NCBI GenBank assembly: GCA_033721235.1
Contig: JAWWAY010000005.1
Coordinates: 1-64,000 of the forward strand
Length of the DNA: 64,000 bases
Direction of reading: 5' to 3'
Source of the DNA: UBA5078 sp033721235
Lineage (GTDB): Bacteria; Pseudomonadota; Gammaproteobacteria; Pseudomonadales; Pseudohongiellaceae
This document shows, piece after piece, positions 1 to 8,317 of this stretch. The notes under the pieces are model-generated. The model ran no database searches. It was given only the letters and a program-made list of their open reading frames with translations, and was not told the DNA's origin. Both the position numbers and the translations under genes were made by a program. Within the stretch, counting starts at the first letter, position 1. Each line of letters starts with the position of its first letter.

Positions 1-9
1 CTTCTCGCA

Positions 10-504
10 ATGGTGCCGGGCACTCGCACCGTCAACTTCCTGATTTTTATCGCTTGTACTTCAATGATACTAATTGCGCTGTATATGGAGCACGTCATGT
101 TGCTACAGCCTTGCGGTCTGTGTATCACGCAACGGGTGTTTGTCATTCTGACCGGCTTGGTCTGCCTTGCAAGTGCGATACACAACCCCGCTAGCAAGCA
201 GACACTGCGTAAATATGCGATAGGCGCAGCCCTAATGTGTGTTGCGGGTGGCTATTTTGCAGCACGTCAAATCTGGCTCCAACATTTACCGGAAGACCAA
301 GTGCCAGCTTGCGGCCCAGGCCTAAGCTATATCATGGACAACTTCCCCTTAATCGATATGCTGTCCTTCTTACTCAAAGGGGATGGTAACTGCGCGGAAG
401 TAAACTGGCGCTTTATGGGAATTTTCTCAATCGCGGAGCTATCCATGATTGGCTTCGTCTGCCTCTTTGGCCTATGCCTATTCCAAGGCTTCCGACGCTC
501 CTAG
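10..504 (+). CDS. dsbB: Disulfide bond formation protein DsbB
   Basis: Inner-membrane enzyme that reoxidises periplasmic DsbA and passes the electrons to quinone. The 164-residue protein has the family's normal length and about four membrane segments. The first periplasmic loop holds the redox pair in PCGLC (Cys35, Cys38), followed by the QR seen after this motif in DsbB. The second loop holds Cys101 and Cys128. The reading frame stays open to the window edge (three more codons upstream of the ATG), so a start further upstream cannot be excluded, but the ATG gives a normal N-terminus. It converges on the flavin reductase gene, with a GC-rich hairpin between. Call from motif and topology; secure. 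Confidence 0.93.
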   Translation: MVPGTRTVNFLIFIACTSMILIALYMEHVMLLQPCGLCITQRVFVILTGLVCLASAIHNPASKQTLRKYAIGAALMCVAGGYFAARQIWLQHLPEDQVPACGPGLSYIMDNFPLIDMLSFLLKGDGNCAEVNWRFMGIFSIAELSMIGFVCLFGLCLFQGFRRS

Positions 505-540
505 TCGCTTGGCGCCCGCACACAGTCGCGGGCGCCGACT
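503..540. terminator. GC-rich hairpin between convergent genes
   Basis: A perfect 9-bp stem, GGCGCCCGC (511-519) with GCGGGCGCC (528-536), encloses an 8-nt loop. Flanking AGTC/GACT at 503-506 and 537-540 could lengthen it. It begins at the dsbB stop codon and faces the end of the convergent reductase gene. There is no T-run on either side, so it may block read-through or protect RNA ends rather than act as a classical intrinsic terminator. Confidence 0.5.
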
Positions 541-566
541 ATCGGCCGCGGCGCTATGAACCCTAA

Positions 567-2702
567 TTAGGATCGGCGCCAGCGGAAGAACTTCTCAGCC
601 CAAGGCAGTAGGTGAGTGGGTATACGCGCATTACGCCAAGCATTCGCCGTAAAACGATTCGCCTCCGACAAGGTGGGATAGATATGAGTCGTTGCCGCAA
701 TTTTCTTTAAACCTAAGCCATGGGTCATGGCCAAAATGAACTCGCTTAAGAGTTCGGCGGCATGGTAGCCCACTATCGTTGCCCCAAGAATGCGATCGCT
801 CCCCGGTACTGTAAGCACTTTAATAAAGCCGTGAGCCTCTTCGTCGGCTATTGCCCTATCCAAATCGTCAATGCCGTAGCGGGTCACTTCGTATTCCACA
901 CCCTGATCGATTGCTTCTTGCTCACTTAAGCCTACTCTTGCCACTTCCGGATCAGTAAACGTTGCCCAAGGCACAACCTTGTATTGCACGCGGAAGCGCT
1001 TGAAGTCTCCCACTAAAGCATTGAGCGTTGCATACCACGCTTGGAATGACGCCATATGCGTGAACTGATAGGGACCGGCCACATCTCCACATGCATAGAT
1101 ATTCGGGTAAGCGGTTTGTAAGAAGTCATTAAGCTCGAGCGTTCCACGCTCATTAACTTGCACACCGAGCTCCTCCAGCCCAAAGCCTTCAACATTAGCT
1201 TTACGCCCAATCGCAATTAAGGCTTTATCGAAAGGAATCTCCACCACTGAATCGGGTGTTTTTGCCTGCAAATACTCGCCGTCCTGTGCTTTCTGGAAGG
1301 CCTGCGCGCTGCACTGCGTAAGCACTCGCACACCATCCTTTTCCAGCCTTGCACGAAGCAGCTCTGAAACTTCTTTATCTTCTCGGGGAAGCACTCGAGA
1401 GGCCTGGTCCACCAAAGTCACCTGAGACCCCAAGCGAGCAAAGCTTTGGGCCAGCTCACAGCCAATAGGGCCTGCACCCAGCACCAACAGCCGCTTGGGA
1501 AGCTCTCGAAGATCCCATAAGGTATCCGAGGTAACATAGTCGGCTTCATCTAGCCCCGGAATTGACGGCAAGAAAGGACGCGCTCCCGTGGCAATGACGA
1601 TGGCCCGCGTAGTAATCAGTCGCCCGTCTACTTCTACCTCCCAAGGCGACACAATCTTCGCCTGCCCGCTCACGCATTCAACACCCAGGCCGGTAAAACG
1701 CTCAACAGAATCATGGGGCTCAATGGTCTTTACGACCTTGTTTACCCTCTCCATAATTTTAGAAAAATTAGGCTGCGCCGAGGCATTGTCTAAACCAAAC
1801 TCTTGCCCGCGCTTGACGTAGTCTGCAATGCGAGCGCTGCGGATAAGCGCCTTACTGGGCACACAGCCAGTATTTAGACAATCTCCGCCCATCTTATGCT
1901 TCTCGATCAGCACCACTTTAGCCTTAGCCCCAGCAGCAACGATCGCGGAAACCAAGCCAGCGGACCCCGCACCGATAACTACCATATTGGCCTCGAACGA
2001 TTTGGGTTTTGTAAACTTCTTTAGAGGCTTTGGCCTGCTTAGAAGATTGAGTGCATAGCGAGCTATCCAAGGCAGCACTCCCAGCAGCGCAAATGATAGC
2101 AGCAGAGATGGGCTCACTAAGCCAGACAGGGACGATATCTGCCCCAACTCGGCACCGGCATTGACGTACACTGCAGTGCCCAGCAGCATCCCAAGCTGAC
2201 TAACAAAGAAGTAGGTCAGCAGCTTAATAGGCGTTAAGCCCATTAATAGGTTCACCACAAAGAAGGGAAAGACCGGCACCATTCTTAGGCTAAATAGATA
2301 GAAGGCTCCATCTTTCTCGACGCCGGCATTAATGGCTTTAAGCGAGCGCGAAAACTTGCTTTGAACCCAGTCGCGAAGCAAGAAGCGAGAACTGAGAAAC
2401 GCCAAGCTCGCCCCAATGGTACTGGCGAAAGAAACCAGTACCGTCCCCCACACAAGGCCGAATACAGCGCCACCTAATAAGGTAATAATGGCTGCGCCGG
2501 GGATGGATAGGGCAGTAATCACCACGTAGGAGACAAAGTAGACTCCCGCTGCCAGCGCGAAGTTCTCACTCTTGAAAGCCTCTATGGCTGCCAGTTGAGA
2601 CTGTATATAGGACAAGCTTAAGAAGCGGCCCAAATCCAATATGAAATAGGCTGCCAGCAGGCTAAGCAGCAATAGTGCTAGAAAAATTTTGGCTTTACTC
2701 AT
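567..2702 (-). CDS. TVP38/TMEM64 membrane domain fused to FAD-dependent disulfide oxidoreductase
   Basis: A 711-residue fusion. Residues 1-220 are an integral membrane domain of the TVP38/TMEM64 (SNARE-associated, DedA-like) family, with the glycine/proline-rich core ALSIPGAAIITLLGG near residue 65. Residues 240-711 are a class I pyridine nucleotide-disulfide oxidoreductase of the mercuric reductase/dihydrolipoamide dehydrogenase type. It has an FAD-binding GAGSAG near 244, the redox motif CLNTGC (Cys275, Cys280), an NAD(P)-binding GAGPIG near 415, and the C-terminal dimer-interface segment THIYPTLSEANR supplying the catalytic His. No N-terminal HMA metal-binding domain and no C-terminal vicinal cysteines are present, so mercuric reduction is not supported. 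The disulfide substrate is unknown. Closing the gene next to dsbB hints at thiol redox chemistry (inference). Confidence 0.88.
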   Translation of the reverse strand: MSKAKIFLALLLLSLLAAYFILDLGRFLSLSYIQSQLAAIEAFKSENFALAAGVYFVSYVVITALSIPGAAIITLLGGAVFGLVWGTVLVSFASTIGASLAFLSSRFLLRDWVQSKFSRSLKAINAGVEKDGAFYLFSLRMVPVFPFFVVNLLMGLTPIKLLTYFFVSQLGMLLGTAVYVNAGAELGQISSLSGLVSPSLLLSFALLGVLPWIARYALNLLSRPKPLKKFTKPKSFEANMVVIGAGSAGLVSAIVAAGAKAKVVLIEKHKMGGDCLNTGCVPSKALIRSARIADYVKRGQEFGLDNASAQPNFSKIMERVNKVVKTIEPHDSVERFTGLGVECVSGQAKIVSPWEVEVDGRLITTRAIVIATGARPFLPSIPGLDEADYVTSDTLWDLRELPKRLLVLGAGPIGCELAQSFARLGSQVTLVDQASRVLPREDKEVSELLRARLEKDGVRVLTQCSAQAFQKAQDGEYLQAKTPDSVVEIPFDKALIAIGRKANVEGFGLEELGVQVNERGTLELNDFLQTAYPNIYACGDVAGPYQFTHMASFQAWYATLNALVGDFKRFRVQYKVVPWATFTDPEVARVGLSEQEAIDQGVEYEVTRYGIDDLDRAIADEEAHGFIKVLTVPGSDRILGATIVGYHAAELLSEFILAMTHGLGLKKIAATTHIYPTLSEANRFTANAWRNARIPTHLLPWAEKFFRWRRS

Positions 2703-2841
2703 TTAAATCCCCTCTTCATTACAGTAATGACAAATCCAAAGAGGGTTTGTTACTGAGTTATTTGTTACCATGCCTAGCGCAATCTATATTTGACTATGTT
2801 AAAAGTTTTTAGCTTTGAAAAATTGAACGAGAACCGACACC

Positions 2842-3882
2842 GTGGCCAACGATACTACAGATTCTAAAGATAAAGCTCATCGACAATTTTTACCCGCTCG
2901 CATGCGCCGTATGCGCCGCGATGAGTTCAGCCGCCGCTTGATGCGCGAAACTCGCTTAAGCACTGATGACCTGATTCTGCCCATTTTTATTGTTGAAGGT
3001 CAGAATCAAAAGCAGCCCATCGACTCCATGCCGGATGTTTACCGACTCAGCATCGACGAACTCCTTAAGGAAGCCGCAGAGCTTGTGGACTTGGGCATTC
3101 CTGCTATTGCCCTGTTCCCGTCTCCAGATCCCACTACGAAAAGCCTAGAAGGCACAGAGGCCTGGAACCCTGAAGGCTTGGTCCAGCGCGCAGTCCGCAC
3201 GTTAAAGGCCAGCTTCCCCGACCTAGGTGTTATTACTGACGTTGCACTGGACCCTTATACTACTCACGGACAGGATGGGATCATCGACGACGAAGGTTAT
3301 GTGGTCAACGACGTCACCGTAGAGGTGCTCGTGAGGCAGGCTCTCTCTCATGCCGAAGCAGGCGCAGACATTGTTGCGCCATCCGATATGATGGACGGAC
3401 GCGTAGGCGCTATACGTGAAGCACTTGAGGAGCAAGGCTTTATCCATACCAAGATTCTGGCTTACTCGGCCAAGTATGCTTCTAGCTACTACGGCCCTTT
3501 CCGTGACGCGGTCGGCTCAAGCGCCAATCTGGGCACCGGTAATAAGCACACCTACCAAATGGACATTAGCAACTCGGATGAGGCTATCCATGAGGTGAGC
3601 TTGGATATTCAAGAGGGTGCCGATATGGTCATGGTTAAGCCAGGCATGCCCTATCTGGACATTGTGCGCAGAGTAAAAGAAGAGCTAACAGTCCCAACCA
3701 TGGTGTATCAGGTTAGCGGCGAATACGCCATGCATATGGCAGCAGCGCAAAATGGGTGGTTGGACGAAAAAGCCGTTGCCCTTGAATCACTCGTTTGCAT
3801 CAAGCGAGCAGGTGCCGATGCAATTTTGACCTATTTCGCTAAAAAAGTGGCCATAATACTTAGGGATCAAAACAAAAATTAG
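2842..3882 (+). CDS. hemB: Delta-aminolevulinic acid dehydratase (porphobilinogen synthase)
   Basis: Condenses two 5-aminolevulinate molecules to porphobilinogen, the second common step of heme synthesis. The 346-residue protein has both Schiff-base lysines: Lys211 in AYSAKYASSYYGPF and Lys266 in MVMVKPGMPYLD. The metal region reads DVALDPYTTHGQDG, with Asp where zinc-dependent enzymes have cysteines. This is the Pseudomonas-type, magnesium-dependent pattern (family knowledge). The start is a GTG at 2842. There is no in-frame ATG before residue 21, and the residues before it align with the N-terminal arm of Pseudomonas-type HemB, so GTG is preferred although the upstream ribosome site is weak. 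Confidence 0.95.
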   Translation: MANDTTDSKDKAHRQFLPARMRRMRRDEFSRRLMRETRLSTDDLILPIFIVEGQNQKQPIDSMPDVYRLSIDELLKEAAELVDLGIPAIALFPSPDPTTKSLEGTEAWNPEGLVQRAVRTLKASFPDLGVITDVALDPYTTHGQDGIIDDEGYVVNDVTVEVLVRQALSHAEAGADIVAPSDMMDGRVGAIREALEEQGFIHTKILAYSAKYASSYYGPFRDAVGSSANLGTGNKHTYQMDISNSDEAIHEVSLDIQEGADMVMVKPGMPYLDIVRRVKEELTVPTMVYQVSGEYAMHMAAAQNGWLDEKAVALESLVCIKRAGADAILTYFAKKVAIILRDQNKN

Positions 3883-3901
3883 GACAGAGACACATTCATA
3901 C

Positions 3902-3929
3902 TTGAATCCTTAACTTTTGCCCTTATTAT
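3902..3929 (+). promoter_or_regulatory. Likely sigma-70 promoter of trxA
   Basis: TTGAAT (3902-3907) and TATTAT (3924-3929) are separated by 16 bases, about 40 bases before the trxA ATG. This would let trxA be transcribed independently of hemB. Pattern match only. Confidence 0.45.
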
Positions 3930-3967
3930 AGTCAGCAGAAATCACCACATATTGAAGGAATTTATTT

Positions 3968-4294
3968 ATGAGCGACGCTATCGTTCAAGTTTCAGACGCT
4001 ACATTCGAGCAAGACGTATTGAAAGCAACAGGTCCAGTTCTGGTTGATTTTTGGGCTGAGTGGTGCGGCCCGTGCAAGATGATTGCTCCAGTATTGGAAG
4101 ATCTAGCAGAAGAGTATGCTGGCAAACTTACCATTGCCAAACTCAATATTGATGAGAATCCAAACTCCGCTCCTGCCTATGGCGTGCGCGGAATTCCGAC
4201 ACTTATCATCTTTAAAGATGGTGCAGTTGCGGGCACTAAAGTAGGCGCCTTGTCACGTACACAGCTGGCCGAATTTATCGAAGCCACTATATAA
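3968..4294 (+). CDS. trxA: Thioredoxin 1
   Basis: Cytoplasmic thiol-disulfide reductant for ribonucleotide reductase, methionine sulfoxide reductases and, probably here, the ArsC arsenate reductase at 20.6 kb (inference). It is a single thioredoxin fold of 108 residues with active site WCGPC (Cys33, Cys36) and the cis-proline loop RGIPTL. The ATG follows GAAGGA with good spacing. It sits immediately before rho, as in Pseudomonas and E. coli. No unusual residues. Confidence 0.97.
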   Translation: MSDAIVQVSDATFEQDVLKATGPVLVDFWAEWCGPCKMIAPVLEDLAEEYAGKLTIAKLNIDENPNSAPAYGVRGIPTLIIFKDGAVAGTKVGALSRTQLAEFIEATI

Positions 4295-4333
4295 GCCTAG
4301 CCTTTTTAGTACTTCCACAGTTAGTGATTCTTT

Positions 4334-4375
4334 ATAGGAGTGGCCCTAAGTACGGTTTTAGGGCCATATTCCTAT
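4334..4375 (+). terminator. trxA terminator hairpin
   Basis: TGGCCCTAA (4341-4349) pairs perfectly with TTAGGGCCA (4358-4366) around an 8-nt loop. ATAGGA (4334-4339) and TCCTAT (4370-4375) extend the stem past a small internal bulge. The hairpin lies 40 bases after the trxA stop and before the rho promoter. There is only a weak T-tract. Confidence 0.6.
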
Positions 4376-4398
4376 CACCAATAAAGATAAAATTTTTC

Positions 4399-4427
4399 TG
4401 GACAGCACGTTAGAGTCGTTCTATATT
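4399..4427 (+). promoter_or_regulatory. Likely sigma-70 promoter of rho
   Basis: TGGACA (4399-4404) and TATATT (4422-4427) have the optimal 17-base spacing. Transcription from here would leave an untranslated leader of about 205 bases before rho. Confidence 0.55.
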
Positions 4428-4639
4428 GACCCCATCGTCGCGTCAACTGACGACCTTTCTCTTCTCTACTTTGTTCCAAATTTAAACTAGAACCCATAAA
4501 TCAGAATTTATTGACCTTTATTTAGCCAAAACCATTCTTATTTAACACAAAGCGAAAACTTCCAAGTGCTTTTAGGTGCTTAACACTAATAAGCCTAGGC
4601 GAGTAGTAGCTTTCCAACCCCCAATCTACGTAATTAATC
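4428..4639 (+). promoter_or_regulatory. Long rho leader with pyrimidine-rich segment
   Basis: The 345-base gap between trxA and rho holds the trxA terminator, the rho promoter and then this leader. Bases 4453-4476 are nearly all pyrimidine with many TC/CT steps, the composition that Rho prefers for loading. E. coli rho is autoregulated through termination in its leader (established). A similar loop here is inference. I see no convincing RhoL-like leader peptide; the frame open from 4576 runs into rho in another frame. Confidence 0.4.
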
Positions 4640-5899
4640 ATGAATCTAACCGACTTAAAGAAAAAACCCATAGCAGACCTGCTAAATACAGCCCAAGAAA
4701 TGGGCTTAGACAACCTCTCCAGAACTCGCAAACAAGACATCATCTTCTCAATATTGAAGAAGCACGCCAAAAATGGCGAAGATATCTCCGGCGATGGCGT
4801 TCTAGAGATACTTCAGGATGGCTTCGGTTTTCTTCGTTCAGCGGACTCTTCCTATTTAGCTGGTCCAGACGATATCTACGTCTCACCAAGCCAAATTAGA
4901 CGCTTCAACTTACGTACCGGGGATACCATTGCGGGCAAGATTAGACCCCCAAAAGAAGGCGAGCGCTATTTTGCCCTACTCAAGATTGCCGAAGTTAATT
5001 TCGCCAAACCAGAAAACTCCAAACAAAAGATCCTCTTCGAAAACCTTACCCCTCTATTTCCGACTGAAAGGCTACGCCTACAAGTGGGTAATGGCAGTAC
5101 CGAAGATCTTAGTGCCCGCACCATTGATTTGACGTCACCTATCGGCAAGGGTCAACGAGGCCTTATCGTTTCACCTCCCAAGGCCGGTAAAACTTTAATA
5201 CTTCAAAACATCGCGCAGTCCATTACCCGCAACAACCCAGAGTGCCGCCTAATCGTACTTCTTATCGACGAACGTCCAGAAGAAGTGACAGAAATGCAAC
5301 GCTCTGTGCGCGGTGAGGTAGTCGCGAGTACATTTGATGAGCCACCGGCGCGTCACGTCCAAGTAGCCGAAATGGTCATTGAAAAGGCTAAGCGGCTGGT
5401 CGAGCATAAAGAAGATGTGGTGATTCTACTGGACTCTATTACCCGTCTGGCGCGCGCCTACAACACAATCGTGCCCTCCTCAGGTAAAGTATTGACCGGT
5501 GGTGTTGATGCTCACGCATTGGAGCGCCCAAAGCGCTTCTTCGGTGCCGCACGTAACTTAGAAGAAGGCGGCAGCCTCACCATTATTGCTACTGCTCTTG
5601 TTGAAACCGGCTCCAAAATGGACGAAGTTATTTACGAAGAGTTTAAGGGTACGGGTAATATGGAGCTGCATCTCGATCGTAAGATTGCCGAGAAACGCGT
5701 CTACCCCGCTATCAATGTTCGTCGTTCAGGAACTCGCCGCGAAGAGCTGCTTACTAGCGAAGAAGAGTTACAGCGCATGTGGATTCTGCGCAAAATTCTT
5801 AGCTCGATGGAAGACGTGCAGGCTACAGAGTTTATTCTAGATAAACTGAAAGACACGAAAACCAACGACGAGTTCTTCAACGCGATGAAGCGCAAATAA
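4640..5899 (+). CDS. rho: Transcription termination factor Rho
   Basis: Hexameric RNA-dependent ATPase that ends transcription. The 419-residue length matches E. coli Rho exactly in kind. An N-terminal helical and OB-fold RNA-binding domain (about 1-125, with the DGFGFLR segment) is followed by a RecA-like motor. The Walker A is SPPKAGKT near 180 and the Walker B is VVILLDSITR near 260. The C-terminal half carries the conserved GGVDAHALERPKRFFGAAR stretch. The protein has no long insertion. Upstream leader and downstream hairpin suggest a single-gene transcript. Confidence 0.98.
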   Translation: MNLTDLKKKPIADLLNTAQEMGLDNLSRTRKQDIIFSILKKHAKNGEDISGDGVLEILQDGFGFLRSADSSYLAGPDDIYVSPSQIRRFNLRTGDTIAGKIRPPKEGERYFALLKIAEVNFAKPENSKQKILFENLTPLFPTERLRLQVGNGSTEDLSARTIDLTSPIGKGQRGLIVSPPKAGKTLILQNIAQSITRNNPECRLIVLLIDERPEEVTEMQRSVRGEVVASTFDEPPARHVQVAEMVIEKAKRLVEHKEDVVILLDSITRLARAYNTIVPSSGKVLTGGVDAHALERPKRFFGAARNLEEGGSLTIIATALVETGSKMDEVIYEEFKGTGNMELHLDRKIAEKRVYPAINVRRSGTRREELLTSEEELQRMWILRKILSSMEDVQATEFILDKLKDTKTNDEFFNAMKRK

Positions 5900-5910
5900 G
5901 AACAGCGATG

Positions 5911-5934
5911 AAGGGCGCAACCCCTTGCGCCCTT
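5911..5934 (+). terminator. rho terminator hairpin
   Basis: A perfect 10-bp stem, AAGGGCGCAA (5911-5920) with TTGCGCCCTT (5925-5934), is closed by a CCCC tetraloop 11 bases after the rho stop codon. There is no T-run. Confidence 0.6.
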
Positions 5935-5984
5935 AGACCTATTGCGCAAATATTCGGACTAAGTAGACGCCCTTAGGAAACTGT

Positions 5985-7460
5985 ATGGCATGTAAAGACC
6001 TGCGCGAGTTTATCGCCCTTTTGGAAGAGAAAGGCGAACTGATTCGTATCACTAAAGAAGTAGATCCCTATTTAGAAGTAACCGAGATCTGTGATCGCAC
6101 TTTGCGTGCGGGCGGCCCTGCCATACTGTTCGAGAACCCTAAGAATTCCAATATCCCTTTGCTAGCCAATCTATTCGGTAATACTCGCCGCATTGCCTTA
6201 GCTATGGGCCAAGAAGACCTCAAGGGTCTTCGCGATGTCGGAGAATTGCTCGCCTTTCTTAAAGAGCCTACCCCGCCCAAGGGATGGAAAGAGCTATGGA
6301 AAAATCTACCGGCTTATAAACAAGTGCTTAACATAGCGCCCGACGTAAAAAAATCTGCTGCCTGCCAAGATATCATTATCGAGGGCGAGGACGTCGACCT
6401 TACTATGTTTCCCATTCAGACTTGCTGGCCCGGAGACGCAGCGCCCCTAGTGACTTGGCCACTCGTTATTACGAAAGGCCCAGAAAAAGAACGTCAGAAC
6501 CTAGGTATCTATCGCATGCAGCTTATCGCCAAGAACAAGCTAATCATGCGTTGGCTATCTCACCGCGGCGGCGCATTGGACTTTAGAGACTGGCAACTTA
6601 AGCACCCCGGTGAACGCTTCCCGGTAGCAATAGCACTAGGAGCAGACCCAGCAACAATCTTGGCTACAGTGACTCCAATCCCCGATACACTTTCAGAGTA
6701 TGCCTTCGCAGGCTTACTACGCGGCGAAAAAACTCAACTGCTAAAGTGTCTAGACAGCGAGCTGCAGGTTCCAGCCAGTGCCGAGATAGTACTTGAAGGC
6801 TATATAGAACCAGGCGAGATGGCTGATGAAGGGCCGTTTGGCGATCACACGGGTTATTACAATGAAGTCGATCAATTTCCCGTGTTTACCGTTAACAAAA
6901 TTAGCCATAGGAAAGACCCTATTTATCACAGCACTTATACGGGCCGGCCACCAGACGAACCCGCAATGCTTGGGGTCGCTTTGAACGAAGTATTCATTCC
7001 ACTGATTCAAAAGCAGTATCCGGAAATTGTCGACTTCTACTTGCCTCCCGAAGGCTGTTCTTATCGATTAGCCGTTGTGAGCATTCGAAAACAATATCCA
7101 GGTCATGCCAAGAGAATCATGATGGGCGTGTGGTCTTTCTTAAGACAGTTCATGTACACCAAATTCGTTATTATCGTCGACGAAGACGTCAATACGCGAG
7201 ATTGGAATGATGTCATCTGGGCCATGACGACACGCATGGACCCAGCTCGCGATACAGTCATGATTGAAAACACCCCTATCGACTATCTCGATTTCGCCTC
7301 GCCAGTATCGGGTTTAGGCTCCAAGATTGGTATGGATGCTACCGATAAGTGGCCAGGTGAAACAAATAGAGAATGGGGAACCCCCATTTCGATGGATGCA
7401 AACGTCAAAGCAAGAGTCGATGAAATCTGGGATGAACTAGGAATCGACCTTAGCACTTAA
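5985..7460 (+). CDS. ubiD: 4-hydroxy-3-polyprenylbenzoate decarboxylase UbiD
   Basis: Prenylated-FMN-dependent decarboxylase of ubiquinone synthesis. It needs cofactor made by UbiX, which is not in this window. The 491-residue length is normal for proteobacterial UbiD. The N-terminus has the typical DLREFIALLEEKGELIRI, the middle contains EGPFGDHTGYYN, and later comes KQYPGHAKRIMMGVW, all UbiD signatures around the cofactor and metal site. The ATG at 5985 is chosen because the protein starts correctly there. Its last 24 bases overlap the 3' end of hemY on the other strand. Confidence 0.95.
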   Translation: MACKDLREFIALLEEKGELIRITKEVDPYLEVTEICDRTLRAGGPAILFENPKNSNIPLLANLFGNTRRIALAMGQEDLKGLRDVGELLAFLKEPTPPKGWKELWKNLPAYKQVLNIAPDVKKSAACQDIIIEGEDVDLTMFPIQTCWPGDAAPLVTWPLVITKGPEKERQNLGIYRMQLIAKNKLIMRWLSHRGGALDFRDWQLKHPGERFPVAIALGADPATILATVTPIPDTLSEYAFAGLLRGEKTQLLKCLDSELQVPASAEIVLEGYIEPGEMADEGPFGDHTGYYNEVDQFPVFTVNKISHRKDPIYHSTYTGRPPDEPAMLGVALNEVFIPLIQKQYPEIVDFYLPPEGCSYRLAVVSIRKQYPGHAKRIMMGVWSFLRQFMYTKFVIIVDEDVNTRDWNDVIWAMTTRMDPARDTVMIENTPIDYLDFASPVSGLGSKIGMDATDKWPGETNREWGTPISMDANVKARVDEIWDELGIDLST

Positions 7461-8315
7461 GGTGTTATCGATTGCTTTATCGAAAGTTGGCTGAGGAAAA
7501 GGCGGCAAAGATTGACTTACGAGCTTTGTCTGCAGGCGCAGATAATCAGGGCTCTTGTTTTGCTCTCTCAGATTCAATAGCAAGCGAGCCAATTCGGCAA
7601 AGGCCTCCGGTTCATTCGACTTGCGCAAAGAGCGCTCAAAATATTCCCTAGCCTTGCCCCATAATTCGTTTCTAAGCGATAGACGCCCAAGCGCCAAAAG
7701 TAACTGAGCATCCTCGCCATGTTCGTTTAACCAAGATTCTGCTTTCTGCATTTTTTTTACGGCTACACTATCTTCAATATGCAGACAGGCATTTGCATAA
7801 ATGGGTAGCAGGGACGCGTTCCAAGTTACTTTCAGACTCGACTCAATGACATCTAGGGCTTCACCGTATTGTTCAAGTGACACCAGAATTCCCGCATACA
7901 CTTTCACGGCCGCTTCAACGGCCAAATATTGCTTAGCTTTTTTCTTCCAATATTTTTTCAATTCTGCCGTATTAAGCGATTCAGACTGCGACAGCTCCAC
8001 TAAACCCTGAATAAACTCTTGCTGCACTTGTTCCGGTGTTTTCACGGGCTTGGCCTTTTTGGCCTGAGCTCGAGAGAGCGACCACTGTCGCCCCTTACTG
8101 AAGAGGCGCAAGGGATTAATCCAAGCTAGAAATGTGGCGGCTATTTTCCATAGAACCAATAGACATAAGAACACCACAAACAATGCAAAAAGACTTGTCT
8201 CAAAACTATAGGGGCCAAAACTAATCAAGAGATAGCCGGGCTCTTGCGCCAGCACAAGCGTCAGCACAAGACCGACTGCTACTGCGAGAATTGTATAAAC
8301 AAACAACTTAACCAT
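7437..8315 (-). CDS. hemY: Heme biosynthesis-associated TPR protein HemY (short form)
   Basis: Inner-membrane protein of unknown biochemical role encoded at the end of hemCDXY operons. It has two N-terminal membrane segments (about 3-25 and 38-62), the HemY_N-like arrangement, and then helical TPR-type repeats ending with LGRLSLRNELWGKAREYFERS. Family members are usually near 400 residues; this one has 292, so several repeats appear to be missing, with no frameshift visible. It starts 2 bases after hemX ends. It is not the Gram-positive coproporphyrinogen oxidase that shares the name. Confidence 0.85.
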   Translation of the reverse strand: MVKLFVYTILAVAVGLVLTLVLAQEPGYLLISFGPYSFETSLFALFVVFLCLLVLWKIAATFLAWINPLRLFSKGRQWSLSRAQAKKAKPVKTPEQVQQEFIQGLVELSQSESLNTAELKKYWKKKAKQYLAVEAAVKVYAGILVSLEQYGEALDVIESSLKVTWNASLLPIYANACLHIEDSVAVKKMQKAESWLNEHGEDAQLLLALGRLSLRNELWGKAREYFERSLRKSNEPEAFAELARLLLNLREQNKSPDYLRLQTKLVSQSLPPFPQPTFDKAIDNTLSAKVDS

Positions 8316-8317
8316 GA

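Noticed and set aside
1588..2058. Plus-strand open frames inside the reductase gene
   Set aside because: Antisense frames with Ser/Pro/Thr-rich composition, no ribosome site and a convincing gene on the other strand.
567..2702. Mercuric reductase (merA) and a mercury operon
   Set aside because: No HMA domain, no C-terminal vicinal cysteines, no merR/T/P genes; only the flavoenzyme fold is shared.
4576..4899. Open frame of 107 codons overlapping the rho start
   Set aside because: It starts at a GTG in the rho leader, overlaps rho in another frame and has no recognisable or plausible protein features; RhoL-like leader peptide not supported.
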